Assembly (NCBI GenBank): GCA_964490435.1 | Contig: CAZBCF010000058.1 | Span: forward strand, 1 to 5,871 | From: IMCC26077 sp964490435 | GTDB lineage: Bacteria; Actinomycetota; Actinomycetes; Nanopelagicales; Nanopelagicaceae | Length of the DNA: 5,871 nucleotides | Direction: 5' to 3' | Part shown: positions 1-5,741 of the stretch, piece after piece | Layout: every line of letters starts with the position of its first letter | Position numbering within the stretch: the first letter of the stretch is position 1 | The notes under the pieces: model-generated | The model's database searches: none | The model's input: only the letters and a program-made list of their open reading frames with translations | Told to the model about the DNA's origin: nothing | Translations under genes and position numbers: made by a program

Positions 1-17
1 TCCGGCCTCCGCTACCA
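1..17 (+). tRNA. 3' end of a tRNA, probably tRNA-Met (partial)
   Basis: The first 17 bases fit the end of a tRNA: T60, a 3' T-stem strand CCGGC (positions 2-6) beginning with the expected C61, a 3' acceptor strand CTCCGCT (7-13), discriminator A14, then an encoded CCA (15-17). The anticodon lies outside the window, so identity cannot be read. Context suggests tRNA-Met, because a tRNA-Met directly precedes rpmG in many actinobacteria and its 3' end there typically reads GCTACCA. The CCA tail is encoded here, unlike in the tRNA-Trp gene later in the window. Confidence 0.72.
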
Positions 18-33
18 GATTTCCGAAAGAGGT

Positions 34-50
34 GGGCTAACAGGTAGCCT
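34..50 (+). other. Small hairpin in the tRNA-rpmG spacer
   Basis: GGCTA (35-39) pairs with TAGCC (45-49) around the loop ACAGG, with a possible closing G-T pair at 34/50. A pyrimidine-rich stretch (50-59) follows, but there is no clean T-run. It could be a processing or attenuation structure between the tRNA and rpmG. It is too weak to call a terminator, and readthrough from the tRNA into rpmG is plausible because no convincing promoter was seen in 18-87. Confidence 0.25.
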
Positions 51-87
51 TCCCTTCTCAGATTACATATATATAAGGAGTAGAGCG

Positions 88-258
88 ATGGCCAGCAAGA
101 GCGCGGATATCCGCCCCAAAATCACCATGGCCTGCGTGGAGTGCAAAGAACGTAATTACATCACCAAGAAGAATCGTCGTAACGACCCAGATCGTCTTGA
201 GATGAAGAAGTTCTGCCCGCGTTGCAAAGCTAGCACGCTCCATCGGGAGAGCCGCTAA
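88..258 (+). CDS. rpmG: 50S ribosomal protein L33 (zinc-ribbon type)
   Basis: This encodes a 56-residue protein of the large ribosomal subunit, a normal length for L33. The ATG at 88 follows a strong Shine-Dalgarno AAGGAG (75-80) at 7-base spacing. The protein carries two Cys pairs, CVEC (residues 16-19) and CPRC (43-46), which mark the zinc-binding (C+) form of L33. It also has the characteristic segment ERNYITKKNRRN (21-32) and the ending KASTLHRESR. Many bacteria keep a cysteine-free paralog for zinc starvation, and none is present in this window. The gene sits between a tRNA and the HadA/HadB-like pair, as in many actinobacteria, and is separated from the next start codon by only three bases, so it is probably the first cistron of a five-gene transcript. 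Confidence 0.96.
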   Translation: MASKSADIRPKITMACVECKERNYITKKNRRNDPDRLEMKKFCPRCKASTLHRESR

Positions 259-261
259 CCC

Positions 262-660
262 ATGTCAGCGCGCGGCCCCGAATTAGTCGGGCGCCGGTTC
301 TCATCTATTCGCGCCAAAACGATCACCAAAGATTCGATTGCGACGTTCACCGCTGCAATTGGCGCCGAACCTGAAATCGTGCCACCAACCTATCTTGTTC
401 TCTTTTCGGTCGGCGCGGCCGAAGAGTTCTTGCCAACACTTGGCTTCGATTGGTCGCGGGTCGTTCATGGCGAGCAACGTTTTTTGCATCACCAGCAAGT
501 GAAAGCCGGGGATCGGCTCGACACCACGAGTGAAATTGAGAGCTATAAGCAACTTGCCGGAAACGAGTTTGTCACGATTAGAACTGATTTCACTAACGCG
601 TTTTCTGGAGTCTTACTTTCATCTACATGGTCGACATTGGTCTTTCGAGGCGAACAATGA
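262..660 (+). CDS. hadA: HadA-like (MaoC/FAS1-type dehydratase N-terminal domain) hot-dog protein, compact form
   Basis: The 132-residue product matches the family called UPF0336 / FAS1-like dehydratase, exemplified by HadA, the substrate-binding non-catalytic partner of HadB. Key segments are the N-terminal strand around VGRRF (9-13), the APPT-like motif VPPTYL (40-45), the signature RVVHGEQRF (66-74) with HH at 76-77 and KAGDRL (81-86), and the C-terminal strand STLVFRG. It lacks the D-x-N-P-x-H motif, as expected for this subunit. It is shorter than mycobacterial HadA (about 158 residues): IGAEPEIVPPT runs straight through where relatives usually carry about 18-20 more residues. The start at 262 lies three bases after the rpmG stop, with GGGAG inside the rpmG 3' end as a possible ribosome site. 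The stop overlaps the next start as ATGA (657-660), which implies translational coupling and a heterodimer with the next protein. In organisms without mycolic acids the substrate is not known with certainty; the symbol is by homology only. Confidence 0.85.
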   Translation: MSARGPELVGRRFSSIRAKTITKDSIATFTAAIGAEPEIVPPTYLVLFSVGAAEEFLPTLGFDWSRVVHGEQRFLHHQQVKAGDRLDTTSEIESYKQLAGNEFVTIRTDFTNAFSGVLLSSTWSTLVFRGEQ

Positions 661-1064
661 CCACACCCAAATTTGAGGCGGGACAAGAACTGACCGAACA
701 ATCTTTTGTCGTAGATCGCGAGAAGTTGCGAGCCTATGCCGCCGCAAGTGGCGACCACAATCCCATTCATCTGGATGAGAGATTTGCTCAATCGGTGGGG
801 TTACCGAATGTCATCGCACACGGTATGTTCACTATGGCACTCGCCGGTGAGGCGGTGCGACGATGGATAGGCCCAGGCTCGCAAGTCTTCGATTTCTCAA
901 CCCGATTTACGAAACCAGTGGTAGTCCCGGCGGATCGTGAGACCATACTTCACTTTACCGGGAAGATTGTCGAAGTGCGTTCCAACGAGGTTGCAGTCGA
1001 AGTAACTGCGCTCTGTGAAGGCGTGAAAGTCCTTGGCCAAACGAAAGCACAAATTCGATGGTGA
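657..1064 (+). CDS. hadB: HadB-like MaoC (R)-specific enoyl hydratase / 3-hydroxyacyl dehydratase
   Basis: This is a 135-residue single hot-dog protein of the MaoC hydratase 2 family. The hydratase motif is complete: YAAASGDHNPIH (27-38), with the predicted catalytic Asp33 and His38, followed by the usual VIAHGMFTMAL helix. The expected reaction is reversible dehydration of (R)-3-hydroxyacyl to trans-2-enoyl thioesters, with the HadA-like protein supplying the acyl-chain pocket. I chose the ATG at 657 because it forms a four-base ATGA overlap with hadA, has GAGG (647-650) at 6-base spacing, and gives the family's usual N-terminus. An in-frame ATG at 627 would add ten residues overlapping hadA and has no better ribosome site. 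The next gene begins inside the stop region, extending the coupled series. No hadC follows, unlike in mycobacteria. Confidence 0.92.
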   Translation: MTTPKFEAGQELTEQSFVVDREKLRAYAAASGDHNPIHLDERFAQSVGLPNVIAHGMFTMALAGEAVRRWIGPGSQVFDFSTRFTKPVVVPADRETILHFTGKIVEVRSNEVAVEVTALCEGVKVLGQTKAQIRW

Positions 1065-1747
1065 TCAGCGAGAGTGATATCACGGCAACTGTGATTCTCG
1101 ATGGTTACTTTGATGATTTCGTTTCTACAATCCAATCAATAGTCGAACATTCGACTTGTCCCATATATATCTTGGTCAATGGCAAACAAGATTATGATCC
1201 ACTTCAGGAAATTTCCGAGCGAATTACGATTAACTACCAGAAACAGCGCCTTGGTTGGTCGAACGCAGTCAATCTGCTCTTAGCCGAAGTGCGCACTGAC
1301 TACTTAGTGCTCATGGATCCTTCTACTCGCTTCCTGGGAGATCCATTCCCAGAGGTCATTGCCCGCCTTGAAGAAGGGTATGTAGGAGTTGGATGGCGCG
1401 GTGGTTTGGTGAACCTTGACGACGAATGGCGTTCGGTGGATGACAGAGGCTCAGGCGAAGTAGATGTGCTCTTTGGCTATTTCATGGTTCTAGATCGGAA
1501 GTTCGCTAAAGGAGTAGGAGCTAATCCCAGTGCGAAGTATTACCGAAATGCAGATTTGGAACTTTCACTAGCGCTGCGCGAAGCAGGCGGACGGTTGATA
1601 CAAATTGAGTTGCCGCTCAAGCAGGAGCGTCATCACGGTTATCACGATGTCGATGATGCGTATCGAGAGAAGCATTCCAAGGAGAACTACCAACGATTGC
1701 TCAAGCGATTTCGGGGCAATCTAGGGATTCTCGCGCCACGCAGGTAA
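1058..1747 (+). CDS. Glycosyltransferase family 2-like protein (GT-A fold), function unassigned
   Basis: A 229-residue soluble protein with no obvious signal peptide or membrane segment. The pattern fits a small GT2/rhamnosyltransferase-like enzyme: TATVILDGYFDDFVSTIQSI (9-28) as the nucleotide-binding strand and first helix, IYILVNG (36-42), LGWSNAVNLLLAEV (65-78) as the usual G-x-x-x-A-x-N helix, YLVLMDPST (82-90) at the DXD position, FGYFMVLDR (139-147), and NADLELSLALREAGGRL (164-180) matching the acceptor-side ED-helix of GT2 enzymes. A basic, His-rich tail follows. The metal-binding site reads D87-P-S89 rather than D-x-D, so catalysis or metal use may differ. The ATG at 1058 overlaps the hadB stop by seven bases; GTG at 1061 would give a four-base overlap and is an alternative start. 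murB begins nine bases downstream, so a role in envelope or surface-polysaccharide synthesis is an inference from context. Donor and acceptor are unknown. Confidence 0.72.
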   Translation: MVISESDITATVILDGYFDDFVSTIQSIVEHSTCPIYILVNGKQDYDPLQEISERITINYQKQRLGWSNAVNLLLAEVRTDYLVLMDPSTRFLGDPFPEVIARLEEGYVGVGWRGGLVNLDDEWRSVDDRGSGEVDVLFGYFMVLDRKFAKGVGANPSAKYYRNADLELSLALREAGGRLIQIELPLKQERHHGYHDVDDAYREKHSKENYQRLLKRFRGNLGILAPRR

Positions 1748-1756
1748 TCTTTTCGT

Positions 1757-2758
1757 ATGAGATTCTCCGAGCTAACGACCTTCCGCGTCGGCGGAGAGAT
1801 TTCAGAGTTCGTCGAAGGTACTTCTGAAGAGCTCATTCTTAGGACAATTCACCAAGCAAGGTCCGCACTTGTGATTGGCGGCGGCTCGAATATCCTCGCA
1901 GCCGACTCTGATTTTGACGGCACGGTATTGCGAATAAGCACTCAAGGAAGTGAGTTGGATTACGACGCCTGCTCTGGCGGAATGATCACGGTCGCTGCCG
2001 GTGTCGATTGGGACGCTTTCGTTGCTCAAACGGTCGAGTCAGGATTCTCCGGTCTAGAAACGCTCAGTGGTATTCCTGGGCGAGTAGGCGCAGCACCTAT
2101 TCAGAACATTGGCGCTTATGGTCAAGAATTCAAGAACTTTGTAGCTCGAGTTCGCACCTGGGATAGAAAATCGAATGAACAAAAGACCTTCACCGCGAAT
2201 CAATGTGGTTTTGGATATCGAACATCAATCTTCAAAGAAGAGCCCAATCGTTTCGTGATACTTGACGTCACGGTGCAATTGCAGAGAGGCGAGCGCTCGA
2301 TTCCGATCACGTATCCAGAACTCGCTCGTGAATTGGAGATTAGCGAGGGTGAACGCTCTGCCGTTACTACTGTGCGACAAAGGGTTTTGCAGATTAGAGC
2401 GCGAAAGGGAATGCTCATCTCTGAAACTGATCGAGATTCGTGGTCTGCAGGTTCGTTCTTCATCAATCCATCAGTCACTCAAGAGATTGCAGAAAAGTTA
2501 CCGCTAGAGGCACCTAGATGGAAGAACGCAGATGGCACGGTGAAACTGTCGGCAGCCTGGCTTTTGGAACGCTCCGGAATCAAGCGCGGGGATCGTAACG
2601 GGGGAGCTGGTATCTCTTCAAAGCATGTCTTGGCGCTGGCAAATATCGATAACGCGCGGAGCGTTGAACTACTTTCGTTGGCTGAAAAATGCCAGATGGC
2701 AGTACAGACGGAGTTCGGGATACTTCTCGAACCTGAAGTGCGATTAATTAACCATTAA
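1757..2758 (+). CDS. murB: UDP-N-acetylmuramate dehydrogenase (UDP-N-acetylenolpyruvoylglucosamine reductase)
   Basis: MurB is the cytoplasmic FAD enzyme that uses NADPH to reduce UDP-GlcNAc-enolpyruvate to UDP-MurNAc, the second committed step of peptidoglycan synthesis. The 333-residue protein has all family landmarks: TTFRVGG (7-13), the FAD-binding GGGSNIL (41-47), SGIPGRVGAAPIQNIGAYGQE (104-124), GYRTSIFK (153-160) with substrate-site Tyr154/Arg155, SAGSFFINP (230-238) with the proton-donor Ser233, SAAWLLERSG (265-274), ISSKHVLAL (286-294), and Glu325 in GILLEPEVRL near the C-terminus. Ser and Glu sit at the positions expected from E. coli MurB (Ser229, Glu325), so the enzyme should be active. 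The ATG at 1757 gives the normal start just before the TTFRVGG motif; the ribosome site is weak (AGG at 1742-1744). It is the last gene of the plus-strand run and overlaps the 3' end of the convergent aminotransferase by 11 bp. Confidence 0.97.
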   Translation: MRFSELTTFRVGGEISEFVEGTSEELILRTIHQARSALVIGGGSNILAADSDFDGTVLRISTQGSELDYDACSGGMITVAAGVDWDAFVAQTVESGFSGLETLSGIPGRVGAAPIQNIGAYGQEFKNFVARVRTWDRKSNEQKTFTANQCGFGYRTSIFKEEPNRFVILDVTVQLQRGERSIPITYPELARELEISEGERSAVTTVRQRVLQIRARKGMLISETDRDSWSAGSFFINPSVTQEIAEKLPLEAPRWKNADGTVKLSAAWLLERSGIKRGDRNGGAGISSKHVLALANIDNARSVELLSLAEKCQMAVQTEFGILLEPEVRLINH

Positions 2759-3956
2759 TAAGTTTTTTGATACGCGAGATACCTTCGACGATATCTTCAT
2801 CACTGAGCGCATACGAGAAGCGAAGATATCCAGATGGCCCAAATGCCTCCCCGGGCACAGCAGCGACTTCGACTTCATCGAGAATTAAAGTGGCTAACTC
2901 GGCGCTGGTCATTGGTCTTTTGCCACGAATCTCGCGTCCAAGAACTTTATGCACGGCAGGATAAACATAAAATGCGCCTTGCGGCATAGGGCATTCGAAG
3001 CCATCAATCTCGTTAAGCATCTTCACGATGAGTTTTCGTCTCCGATCGAACGCTACTTTCATCTCTTCGACCGCGGTGAGGTCTCCTGTGAGAGCGGCAA
3101 TTGCTGCACGTTGTGCGACGTTCGAGACATTGCTCGTCAGATGTGATTGCAGATTGGTGGCAGCCTTAATCACATCCTTGGGGCCAATCATCCAACCAAC
3201 TCGCCAACCAGTCATCGCGTACGTTTTAGCGACGCCATTGAGGATTATCGTTTGATCTGCCAATTCAGGAATGAGCACTGGTAACGATGGTGCTTCGACT
3301 CCGTCGTAACGCAGATGTTCATAGATTTCGTCAGTAATAATCCAAATGCCATGTTTGAGCGCCCATTCACCAATCGCACGCACAAGTTCTATCGGATAAA
3401 CCGAACCCGTCGGATTACTTGGCGAGCAAAAAATGATTGCTTTCGTCTTTGGTGTCCGCGCTGCCTCTAATTGTTCGACGCTGACACAATAATTGCTCTT
3501 CTCGTCAGCGAACACTTCAACTGGCGTACCACCAGCTAAACGAATGCACTCTGGATATGTCGTCCAATAGGGAGCGGGTAAGAGTACTTCGTCGCCTTGA
3601 TCGACGATAGTGGCAATAGATTGATACACCGCTTGCTTGCCGCCATTGGTGACAAGGACATTATCGACGCCAATCTCGAATTGAGAATCTCGAAGGGTCT
3701 TGGCAACAATCGCTTGCCGAAGTTCAGGCAAGCCAGGTGTTGGTGTGTAACGATGATTTGCAACCACCCGCACTGCCTTTTCGGCAGCATCGAGAATGTA
3801 GCCAGGAGTAGGGAAGTCAGGTTCACCTGCGCCAAAGCCGATGACGGGGCGACCAGCTGCTTTGAGGGCCTTGGCCTTCCCATCGACCGCAAGGGTTGCT
3901 GATTCGGCGATCGCTGCGATGCGACGAGAGATTCGAGGCTTGGCTGGGTGGGACAC
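2748..3956 (-). CDS. Class I aspartate aminotransferase (fold type I, PLP-dependent; AspAT Igamma-like)
   Basis: A 402-residue cytoplasmic PLP enzyme, the usual length. It should interconvert aspartate + 2-oxoglutarate and oxaloacetate + glutamate; members of this subgroup can also act on prephenate or aromatic keto acids, so aspC/aat naming is not certain. Landmarks: GFGAGEPDFPTP (40-51), YTPTPGLPELRQAI (70-83), NPTG (181-184) with Asn181, DEIYEHLRYDG (209-219) with Asp209 and Tyr212 contacting PLP, NGVAKTYAMTGWRVGW (240-255) with Schiff-base Lys244, and Arg379 in YLRFSYA for the substrate alpha-carboxylate. All catalytic residues are present. The start codon is GTG (3954-3956), supported by CAGGA at 3965-3969 with 8-base spacing and by the SHPAKPRISRRIAAI N-terminus usual for the family. 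It converges on murB with an 11-bp overlap. An aminotransferase beside trpT-secE is, as I recall, also seen in Streptomyces. Confidence 0.95.
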   Translation of the reverse strand: MSHPAKPRISRRIAAIAESATLAVDGKAKALKAAGRPVIGFGAGEPDFPTPGYILDAAEKAVRVVANHRYTPTPGLPELRQAIVAKTLRDSQFEIGVDNVLVTNGGKQAVYQSIATIVDQGDEVLLPAPYWTTYPECIRLAGGTPVEVFADEKSNYCVSVEQLEAARTPKTKAIIFCSPSNPTGSVYPIELVRAIGEWALKHGIWIITDEIYEHLRYDGVEAPSLPVLIPELADQTIILNGVAKTYAMTGWRVGWMIGPKDVIKAATNLQSHLTSNVSNVAQRAAIAALTGDLTAVEEMKVAFDRRRKLIVKMLNEIDGFECPMPQGAFYVYPAVHKVLGREIRGKRPMTSAELATLILDEVEVAAVPGEAFGPSGYLRFSYALSDEDIVEGISRIKKLING

Positions 3957-3964
3957 GGCGGCAA

Positions 3965-3969
3965 TCCTG
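3965..3969 (-). promoter_or_regulatory. Shine-Dalgarno supporting the GTG start of the aminotransferase
   Basis: Read on the minus strand this is CAGGA, eight bases before the GTG at 3956. The nearest upstream minus-strand ATG (3971-3973) is in another frame, and no ATG in the correct frame lies close upstream. This site therefore decides in favour of GTG initiation. Confidence 0.55.
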
Positions 3970-4026
3970 CCATGTTTGGCCAGTGATACTGCCCCTCAGA
4001 ATGGCCGGATTAGACCCGTCGCCACC

Positions 4027-4054
4027 TTGACCCGTAAACTCCTCCGTCTAGCTC
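4027..4054 (+). promoter_or_regulatory. Possible sigma-70-type promoter for the tRNA-Trp-secE-nusG unit
   Basis: In the 148-bp divergent spacer (3957-4104), TTGACC (4027-4032) is a good -35 hexamer. TAGCTC (4049-4054), 16 bp later, is a weak -10 match that keeps TA but not the final T. Transcription would begin near 4061 and give a leader of about 43 bases before the tRNA. A 5-bp hairpin (CTTCT 4070-4074 with AGAAG 4080-4084) lies in that leader. I saw no convincing promoter for the minus-strand aminotransferase in the same spacer; the TATCAC read on the minus strand near 3985-3990 lacks a matching -35. Confidence 0.35.
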
Positions 4055-4104
4055 CTTCCGTGGCCAGCCCTTCTTCATCAGAAGTGAGGGTCGCGAAGCG
4101 CTGG

Positions 4105-4177
4105 AGGGCAGTAGTTCAACTGGTAGAGCACCGGTCTCCAAAACCGGGGGTTGGGGGTTCAAATCCCTTCTGCCCTG
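4105..4177 (+). tRNA. trpT: tRNA-Trp (anticodon CCA)
   Basis: A complete 73-base cloverleaf. The acceptor stem AGGGCAG (4105-4111) pairs perfectly with CTGCCCT (4170-4176), with discriminator G4177. D-stem GTTC pairs with GAGC. Anticodon stem CCGGT (4131-4135) pairs with ACCGG (4143-4147) around loop CTCCAAA, giving anticodon CCA at 4138-4140. T-stem GGGGG pairs with CCCTT (two G-T pairs) around TTCAAAT. The 3' CCA is not encoded (CTA follows), so it must be added after transcription. A tRNA-Trp directly before secE is a conserved actinobacterial arrangement, and it is probably co-transcribed with secE. Confidence 0.97.
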
Positions 4178-4207
4178 CTACCTGGAGAAGATGTGAGAGC
4201 AGGTCGA

Positions 4208-4234
4208 GCGAGTTAAGCGAGTTAAGCGAGTTAA
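4208..4234 (+). repeat. 9-bp tandem repeat, three perfect copies, in the tRNA-Trp-secE spacer
   Basis: The unit GCGAGTTAA occurs three times head-to-tail at 4208-4216, 4217-4225 and 4226-4234. Degenerate GAG/GCGAG sequence lies on both sides, and a purine-rich tract leads into the secE ribosome site. Each unit contains TAA in the same frame, which is not the secE frame. It fills about a third of the 80-bp spacer and looks like a recent slippage expansion; any regulatory role is unproven. Confidence 0.9.
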
Positions 4235-4257
4235 GAGAGGAGAGTGAGTAAGGCGCG

Positions 4258-4491
4258 ATGAGCGAGATTCATAGCGAGCGTGAAGTAGAGCAAGAGCGTG
4301 GCAATATCTTTGAACGCGCTGCGCGGTTCTATCGTCAAGTCGTCGCGGAGCTTCGTAAGGTTGTATGGCCTTCGCGAAAACAACTCACTACCTACACTGC
4401 TGTCGTTCTCGTTTTCGTAACTTTCATCATCGCTGTCGTCTCACTCTTTGATCTCGTCCTCACCAAACTCACTTTCTGGGTCTTTGGGTAA
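4258..4491 (+). CDS. secE: Preprotein translocase subunit SecE
   Basis: A 77-residue SecE of the short, single-membrane-helix form typical of actinobacteria and other non-enteric bacteria. The conserved cytoplasmic amphipathic segment FYRQVVAELRKVVWPSRKQL (24-43) includes the hallmark KVVWPSR, and one hydrophobic transmembrane helix follows at about 45-66. The charged N-terminal 20 residues are the variable part. SecE clamps SecY in the SecYEG translocon of the plasma membrane. AAGG (4250-4253) lies only four bases before the ATG, a rather tight ribosome site; purine-rich GAGGAG further upstream may help. The next gene, nusG, begins 26 bases after the stop, and secE-nusG is the near-universal bacterial pair. 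Confidence 0.96.
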   Translation: MSEIHSEREVEQERGNIFERAARFYRQVVAELRKVVWPSRKQLTTYTAVVLVFVTFIIAVVSLFDLVLTKLTFWVFG

Positions 4492-4517
4492 CGGGCCACG
4501 AGAACACGGATAACGCC

Positions 4518-5225
4518 ATGAGTGAAGACAGATTCGAAGCCGCTCTTGAAGCCGCAGCACACGAACCAGTGACTGACGAAGTAGTCACACCTGAGGAGAT
4601 CACTGCAGGTGATGCTGGAACGGTAGAGGCCGAGGCGGCAGTAGAAGAGAATGATCCGCAGGCTGAATTTCGCCGCGCGTTACGTTCAGCTCCTGGAGAT
4701 TGGTATGTCATCCATTCCTATGCAGGATATGAGAACCGCGTTAAGGGAAATCTCGAGAACCGGATCCACACATTGAATATGGAGGATTACATCTTCCAGA
4801 TTGAAGTTCCCCAAGAAGAGATCACCGAAATCAAGAATGGCCAACGAAAACAGGTCAAGCGAAATGTATTCCCAGGCTACGTATTGGTCCGCATGGATCT
4901 CACAGACGAGTCGTGGTCAGTAGTTCGAAACACCCCAGGTGTTACAGGTTTTGTCGGCCATGGGCATAATCCAAGCCCACTCTCACTCGATGAGGTCGAA
5001 GGAATCTTGGCGCCACGTCCTGCGAAGAAGGGCGAGAAGCCCGAGATCAAGATGGTCGATTTCGAAATTGGTGAGTCGGTCACAGTGATGGATGGGCCGT
5101 TTGCGACATTGCCCGCCTCTATTAGTGAGATCATGCCAGAGCAGGCCAAACTTAAAGTTTTGGTCTCGATCTTCGGGCGCGAGACTCCAGTCGAATTGTC
5201 ATTTGCTCAGGTACAGAAGCTTTAG
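4518..5225 (+). CDS. nusG: Transcription termination/antitermination factor NusG
   Basis: A 235-residue NusG, longer than E. coli NusG (181) because of an acidic Glu/Ala-rich N-terminal extension of about 55 residues, as in other actinobacteria. The NGN domain begins at DWYVIHSYAGYENRVKGNLE (61-80), includes FPGYVLVRM (118-126) and NTPGVTGFVG (138-147), and ends near 165. A short linker leads to the KOW domain (about 183-235) with VTVMDGPFATLPASI and VSIFGRETPVELSF. NusG binds RNA polymerase at the central cleft through the NGN domain, affects pausing, and can contact Rho or ribosomal protein S10 through KOW. The ribosome site before ATG 4518 is weak (GGA at 4508-4510). The TAG stop lies inside the first copy of a 13-bp tandem repeat that continues towards rplK. 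Confidence 0.97.
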   Translation: MSEDRFEAALEAAAHEPVTDEVVTPEEITAGDAGTVEAEAAVEENDPQAEFRRALRSAPGDWYVIHSYAGYENRVKGNLENRIHTLNMEDYIFQIEVPQEEITEIKNGQRKQVKRNVFPGYVLVRMDLTDESWSVVRNTPGVTGFVGHGHNPSPLSLDEVEGILAPRPAKKGEKPEIKMVDFEIGESVTVMDGPFATLPASISEIMPEQAKLKVLVSIFGRETPVELSFAQVQKL

Positions 5226-5258
5226 AAGAGAGCTTTAGAAGAGAGCTTTAGAAGAGAA
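5220..5258 (+). repeat. 13-bp tandem repeat, three copies, spanning the nusG stop and the rplK leader
   Basis: The unit CTTTAGAAGAGAG is repeated at 5220-5232 and 5233-5245 perfectly, and at 5246-5258 with one change in the last base. The first copy encodes the last Leu codon and TAG stop of nusG. Because 13 is not a multiple of three, the TAGs at 5223, 5236 and 5249 fall in three different frames, so every frame is closed before rplK. Each copy also carries a purine-rich GAAGAGAG stretch resembling a ribosome site. It fills most of the 44-bp nusG-rplK gap. Confidence 0.92.
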
Positions 5259-5269
5259 AGGGAAGAAAT

Positions 5270-5701
5270 ATGGCACCGAAGAAGAAGATTCAGGCGTTAA
5301 TCAAGCTCCAGATTCAGGCTGGCGCAGCGACCCCAGCGCCTCCAGTGGGTCCTGCTCTTGGTCAACATGGCGTCAACATCATGGACTTCGTCAAGGCTTA
5401 CAACGCAGCCACCGAATCCCAAAAGGGCCAAATCATCCCAGTAGAGATCACTGTTTACGAGGATCGTTCATTCACCTTCATCACCAAGACTCCGCCAGCA
5501 TCACGACTGATCTTGAAGGCTGCGAAACTCGAGAAGGGTTCAGCGATTCCGCATAAGAATAAAGTCGGCAATATCACGATGGCGCAATGCCGCGAGATTG
5601 CCACAGTCAAGATGGCAGATCTCAATGCCAATGATCTCGACGCAGCAAGTTTGATTATTGCCGGTACTGCTCGATCGATGGGCATCACCGTCAACGGTTA
5701 G
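5270..5701 (+). CDS. rplK: 50S ribosomal protein L11
   Basis: A 143-residue L11, the standard length. The N-terminal domain has the Pro-rich AGAATPAPPVGPALGQHGVN (17-36), which forms part of the GTPase-associated centre and the thiostrepton-binding region. The C-terminal rRNA-binding domain contains TKTPPAS (72-78), KAAKLEKGSAIPHKNKVG (83-100) and the conserved ending AGTARSMGITV. L11 binds 23S rRNA at the base of the L7/L12 stalk and takes part in factor binding and RelA activation. GGGAAG just upstream (about 5260-5265) is the probable ribosome site for ATG 5270. rplA follows after a 121-bp spacer, unusually long for this window, which contains the structured element described separately. 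Confidence 0.98.
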   Translation: MAPKKKIQALIKLQIQAGAATPAPPVGPALGQHGVNIMDFVKAYNAATESQKGQIIPVEITVYEDRSFTFITKTPPASRLILKAAKLEKGSAIPHKNKVGNITMAQCREIATVKMADLNANDLDAASLIIAGTARSMGITVNG

Positions 5702-5741
5702 AAATTAACTGAAGAGAACAAAACAACTTAATATCCGTCAA

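Noticed and set aside
66..76. AT-rich TATATATAA as a -10 promoter for rpmG
   Set aside because: It abuts the Shine-Dalgarno and would start transcription at or just before the ATG, leaving no ribosome site. No matching -35 was found.
627..656. Longer HadB start at ATG 627
   Set aside because: It would add ten residues inside hadA. ATG 657 has GAGG at good spacing, an ATGA overlap and the family's normal N-terminus.
2743..2768. Intrinsic terminator for murB
   Set aside because: The stem is six A-T pairs only and the T-run begins several bases later, so it is too weak to list as a terminator feature; it is noted as a finding with the overlap.
3536..3973. Alternative minus-strand frame starting at an ATG upstream of the aminotransferase
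   Set aside because: It is in another frame from the conserved PLP enzyme and its translation shows no family features; it is a shadow.
4208..4234. CRISPR-like array
   Set aside because: Units are 9 bp, directly adjacent and without spacers, so this is a simple tandem repeat. No CRISPR array, insertion sequence, integrase or phage gene is visible in the window.
3841..4251. Plus-strand open frame of 136 codons through the divergent spacer
   Set aside because: It starts inside the aminotransferase on the opposite strand, runs through the tRNA-Trp gene and ends in the tandem repeat, giving a low-complexity ELSELSEL tail. It resembles no protein.
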